DNA from: Geosporobacter subterraneus DSM 17957
GTDB lineage: Bacteria; Bacillota; Clostridia; Peptostreptococcales; Thermotaleaceae
DNA: 54,950 nt
Direction: 5' to 3'
NCBI RefSeq assembly: GCF_900142145.1
Contig: NZ_FQZV01000030.1
Span: 1 to 54,950, forward strand
Part shown: one piece after another, positions 53,062 to 54,950 of the stretch
How the letters are laid out: each line of letters opens with the position of its first letter
Numbering within the stretch: position 1 is the first letter of the stretch
Notes under the pieces: generated by a model
Told to the model about the DNA's origin: nothing
Database searches by the model: none
The model's input: only the letters and a program-made list of their open reading frames with translations
Translations under genes and position numbers: made by a program

Positions 53062-54294
53062 GTGGATTTTAACAACCAAGATCACCCTCAAAGGGATATT
53101 GAAAGAAGAATAGAGGAGCAACGATCCTCCGGCTACTATATTAATCAACCGAACCCCACCTATTATTATAAGCAAAAACGACCCCCCTATTTTTTCATGA
53201 TTTTGGTGGCATTGATTTCAGCGATCATCGGCAGTGTGGTAGGCGCTTACTTAGCACCGAACTATCTTTACGGAAAGTATATTCCTTATCCGCAAGCCCC
53301 TGGAGCAGGAGGCAGCCCACAGCGGATAGAGATCGTGACCCGAGAGGAAGATTTGACGGTGATCCCTGCAGTAGCAAAAAAGGCGCTGCCTTCGGTGGTA
53401 GGGATCACAACTGTAACGGTAGAGAGGGATATCTTCTCTAGAACCAGGCGAGGGCAAGGGGTAGGAACAGGGGTCATCGTAGACAGCAGAGGCTATATTC
53501 TGACCAATTCACATGTAGTCAATGACGGACGTTCTGAAGAGGTTATGGTACTCTTCTATGACGGAGAGAACCTAAAGGCAGAGGTGCTATGGAATGACCC
53601 AATGCTGGATTTGGCGGTACTAAAAGTAGCGGCGCAGAATTTACCAGTAGCCGATCTGGGGGATTCAGACAAGCTGACGGTAGGAGAGATTGCCGTTGCC
53701 ATTGGAAACCCTTTAGGTCTGACCTTTGAGAGGACAGTTACGGCAGGGATAATCAGCGGCCTGGAACGAAGCATTCCATTGACCCAATTTGAAAGCATTG
53801 AAGGATTGATCCAAACGGATGCATCCATTAACCCCGGCAACAGTGGAGGTCCGCTGCTGAACGCACAGGGAGCTGTCATCGGAATCAATACAGCGAAGAT
53901 CCAAACCGGTGAAGGCTTAGGATTTGCTATTCCCATCAATACCGCAAGACCGATCGTGGATGAGTTTATTGAGCGGGGAGAGTTTACTAAAGTATACCTT
54001 GGAATCCGTGGGATCAACGTACAGCAGTATATTCAAAGCTATGGAGACCAACTGGGGACAAGACAAGGTGTGTATGTCCATCAAGTAACACCAGACTCCC
54101 CTGTTGCAAAAGCAGGGATGCGGGACGGTGACGTGATCGTTAAAATAGCAGGTCAAAGAATAGATACCATGGGTCAGCTGGTCCGGCAGATGTATCAATA
54201 CAGGCCGGGAGACAGCATAAGGATCGAAGTTATCCGGGCTGGGGAAGCCTTAACCCTCGAGGTGGTCCTAGAGGCGGCACCCAGAAGCCAATAG
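53062..54294 (+). CDS. htrA: HtrA/DegP-type serine protease with PDZ domain
   Basis: This 410-residue membrane-anchored protease degrades misfolded envelope proteins. The cytosolic N-terminus (QNP-rich, about 1-48) leads to one membrane segment (about 49-70; FFMILVALISAIIGSVVGAYLA). The trypsin-like domain (about 100-300) has His in TNSHVV, Asp in DLAVLKV and Ser in NPGNSGGPLL. One PDZ domain follows (about 310-405; GVYVHQVTPDSPVAKAGMRDGDVIVKIAG). The GTG start lies after AGAAGGGA. It is the last gene of the wal block, a common Firmicutes arrangement. Confidence 0.95.
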   Translation: MDFNNQDHPQRDIERRIEEQRSSGYYINQPNPTYYYKQKRPPYFFMILVALISAIIGSVVGAYLAPNYLYGKYIPYPQAPGAGGSPQRIEIVTREEDLTVIPAVAKKALPSVVGITTVTVERDIFSRTRRGQGVGTGVIVDSRGYILTNSHVVNDGRSEEVMVLFYDGENLKAEVLWNDPMLDLAVLKVAAQNLPVADLGDSDKLTVGEIAVAIGNPLGLTFERTVTAGIISGLERSIPLTQFESIEGLIQTDASINPGNSGGPLLNAQGAVIGINTAKIQTGEGLGFAIPINTARPIVDEFIERGEFTKVYLGIRGINVQQYIQSYGDQLGTRQGVYVHQVTPDSPVAKAGMRDGDVIVKIAGQRIDTMGQLVRQMYQYRPGDSIRIEVIRAGEALTLEVVLEAAPRSQ

Positions 54295-54355
54295 GCATGT
54301 ATAAGCCTAGAGAATCCACGGAAGAATAAAGAAAAAGTGACTTGGAGTGAACAGG

Positions 54356-54523
54356 ATGTATGTAGTGTGTACGGAGCATCTGCCTGATGCCATTGATGAG
54401 TTTATAGAGGTGTATGAGCAGCCACCGGATCTTTATGAATTGGATAAGGTCACTTTTACGGAGTGGACCAGTCCCCATACCTGTGATTTTTGTGGGCACC
54501 CTCCAAAGTATTTAGTGGTATAA
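54356..54523 (+). CDS. CxxH/CxxC mini-protein (BA_5709 family)
   Basis: This 55-residue protein starts MYVVCTEHLPDAIDEFIEVYEQPPDLYEL and ends TSPHTCDFCGHPPKYLVV, carrying a CTEH near the start and a CDFC near the end. This CxxH plus CxxC pair is the hallmark of the BA_5709-type family, which usually lies beside htrA and rlmH in Firmicutes. The four ligands probably bind one zinc ion; the role is unknown. TTGGAGTGAACAGG precedes the ATG. It is 61 bp after htrA and followed by a terminator. Confidence 0.85.
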   Translation: MYVVCTEHLPDAIDEFIEVYEQPPDLYELDKVTFTEWTSPHTCDFCGHPPKYLVV

Positions 54524-54525
54524 TG

Positions 54526-54555
54526 TTGACGGGGAGAGGTCCTCGTCAATTTTTT
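54526..54555 (+). terminator. Terminator after the CxxH/CxxC gene
   Basis: TTGACGGGG pairs with CCTCGTCAA (one G-U pair) around AGAGGT, then a run of T. Confidence 0.75.
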
Positions 54556-54711
54556 ATATAATAGGAAAGTTCTGCTTTCCTATTATATAAAAATAGGGGT
54601 TGTAGGGGATGAAATCCCCTGCCCGCATTCAGGAAGGTGCTCAGGCTGCCGCGCAGCCGTCGAAGGAAACCTAGGGTTTCCTAGCGAAAGCATCGAAGAT
54701 GCTTTTTTATT
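54555..54711. repeat. Array of hairpins, REP/MITE-like repeat
   Basis: Five stem-loops follow each other in about 155 bp: a 15-bp stem (54555-54569 with 54575-54589, loop TTCTG), AGGGGAT-GAA-ATCCCCT (54604-54620), GGCTGC-CGC-GCAGCC (54644-54658), AGGAAACC-TAG-GGTTTCCT (54664-54682) and AAAGCATC-GAA-GATGCTTT (54687-54705) with a T tail that may terminate. TGTAGGGG at the second hairpin recalls the 32.4-kb repeat. Confidence 0.55.
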
Positions 54712-54728
54712 ATGACGGAGGAGATAGC

Positions 54729-54950
54729 ATGTTAGGAAATTTATCAGTGCAGGAACTGGAAAATAGAATATATCAAAAAGATGAGATGATCATCGTAGAT
54801 ACAAGACAGCCGGCTTTTTATGAAGAACATCATATACCGGGAGCTATAAACATACCCTTTGGATTTGAGATGCCTCAGGAGGCGTACAGTCTTCCAAAAG
54901 AGCAAGAAATCATTGTATGCTGCTATATTGGTCTATCCAGCAAAGCTTTT
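54729..54950 (+). CDS. Rhodanese-like domain protein, N-terminal part
   Basis: The first 74 residues of a rhodanese-like protein are present; the gene runs off the window. The domain start is typical: LSVQELENRIYQKDEMIIVDTRQPAFYEEHHIPGAINIPFG, and the active loop begins VCCYIGLSSKAF, where one of the two adjacent Cys would be the persulfide carrier. Rhodaneses move sulfane sulfur or selenium. GACGGAGG lies 6 bases before the ATG. Only the N-terminal part can be judged, so further domains may follow. Confidence 0.85.
   Translation, partial: MLGNLSVQELENRIYQKDEMIIVDTRQPAFYEEHHIPGAINIPFGFEMPQEAYSLPKEQEIIVCCYIGLSSKAF

Overview
This window reads as the chromosome of a low-GC, endospore-forming, probably anaerobic Firmicute of the class Clostridia. 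The signs are AGGAGG-type ribosome binding sites with many GTG/TTG starts, DnaD and DnaI primosome proteins, a LonC-type protease, GdpP, a WalRK locus, a rubrerythrin-like protein and YedF/DUF3343 selenium-linked genes. I cannot name the genus; the gene mix resembles Alkaliphilus-type clostridia. No phage, insertion sequence or CRISPR array was seen.

Region 1 (1-8.7 kb) is a catabolic or transport island on the + strand: the end of a thiamine-diphosphate enzyme, a complete TRAP transporter (small permease, large permease, binding lipoprotein), an MFS carrier, an IclR regulator, a shikimate/quinate dehydrogenase homologue, an EamA exporter and an HMG-CoA-lyase-family enzyme. Region 2 (8.8-23.8 kb) is mixed: agmatinase, a chemoreceptor, PlsC, an SdpR/SdpI-like pair, another EamA carrier, a cation/Ca2+ exchanger, a YkvI-like permease, a PAS-SpoIIE phosphatase, DUF5711, CvpA, YedF-DUF3343, MscS, DUF951 and an aminotransferase.

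Region 3 (23.9-39.1 kb) is an origin-proximal information block: rpsF-ssb-rpsR, a MazG-like protein, yybS-gdpP-rplI-lonC, dnaB, a ferritin-like protein followed by a decayed oxidoreductase remnant, a GNAT gene, DUF1858, DUF421, purA, tRNA-Lys and tRNA-Thr (minus strand), and dnaD-dnaI (minus strand). A cluster of DnaA-box-like 9-mers followed by AT-rich DNA lies at about 34.0-34.25 kb.

Region 4 (39.2-54.95 kb) is a cell-envelope and proteolysis island around the essential WalRK system: M1 peptidase, LysM-G5-M23 peptidase, subtilase, peptidase-MA protein, walR, walK, an unrecognised secreted protein, walH, walI, murA, walJ, htrA, a CxxH/CxxC mini-protein and the start of a rhodanese gene. The most interesting signal is a run of 11-bp-phased WalR-type half-sites (TGTAAT-N5-TGTAAT plus two further half-sites) between walK and the unrecognised secreted gene, ending 10 bp before a TATAAT. 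A second perfect WalR-type repeat, in inverted orientation, lies in front of the M23 peptidase gene. This suggests a local WalR regulon containing a new envelope protein. Three intergenic regions (32.3, 36.6 and 54.6 kb) carry hairpin-rich, MITE-like or REP-like repeats.
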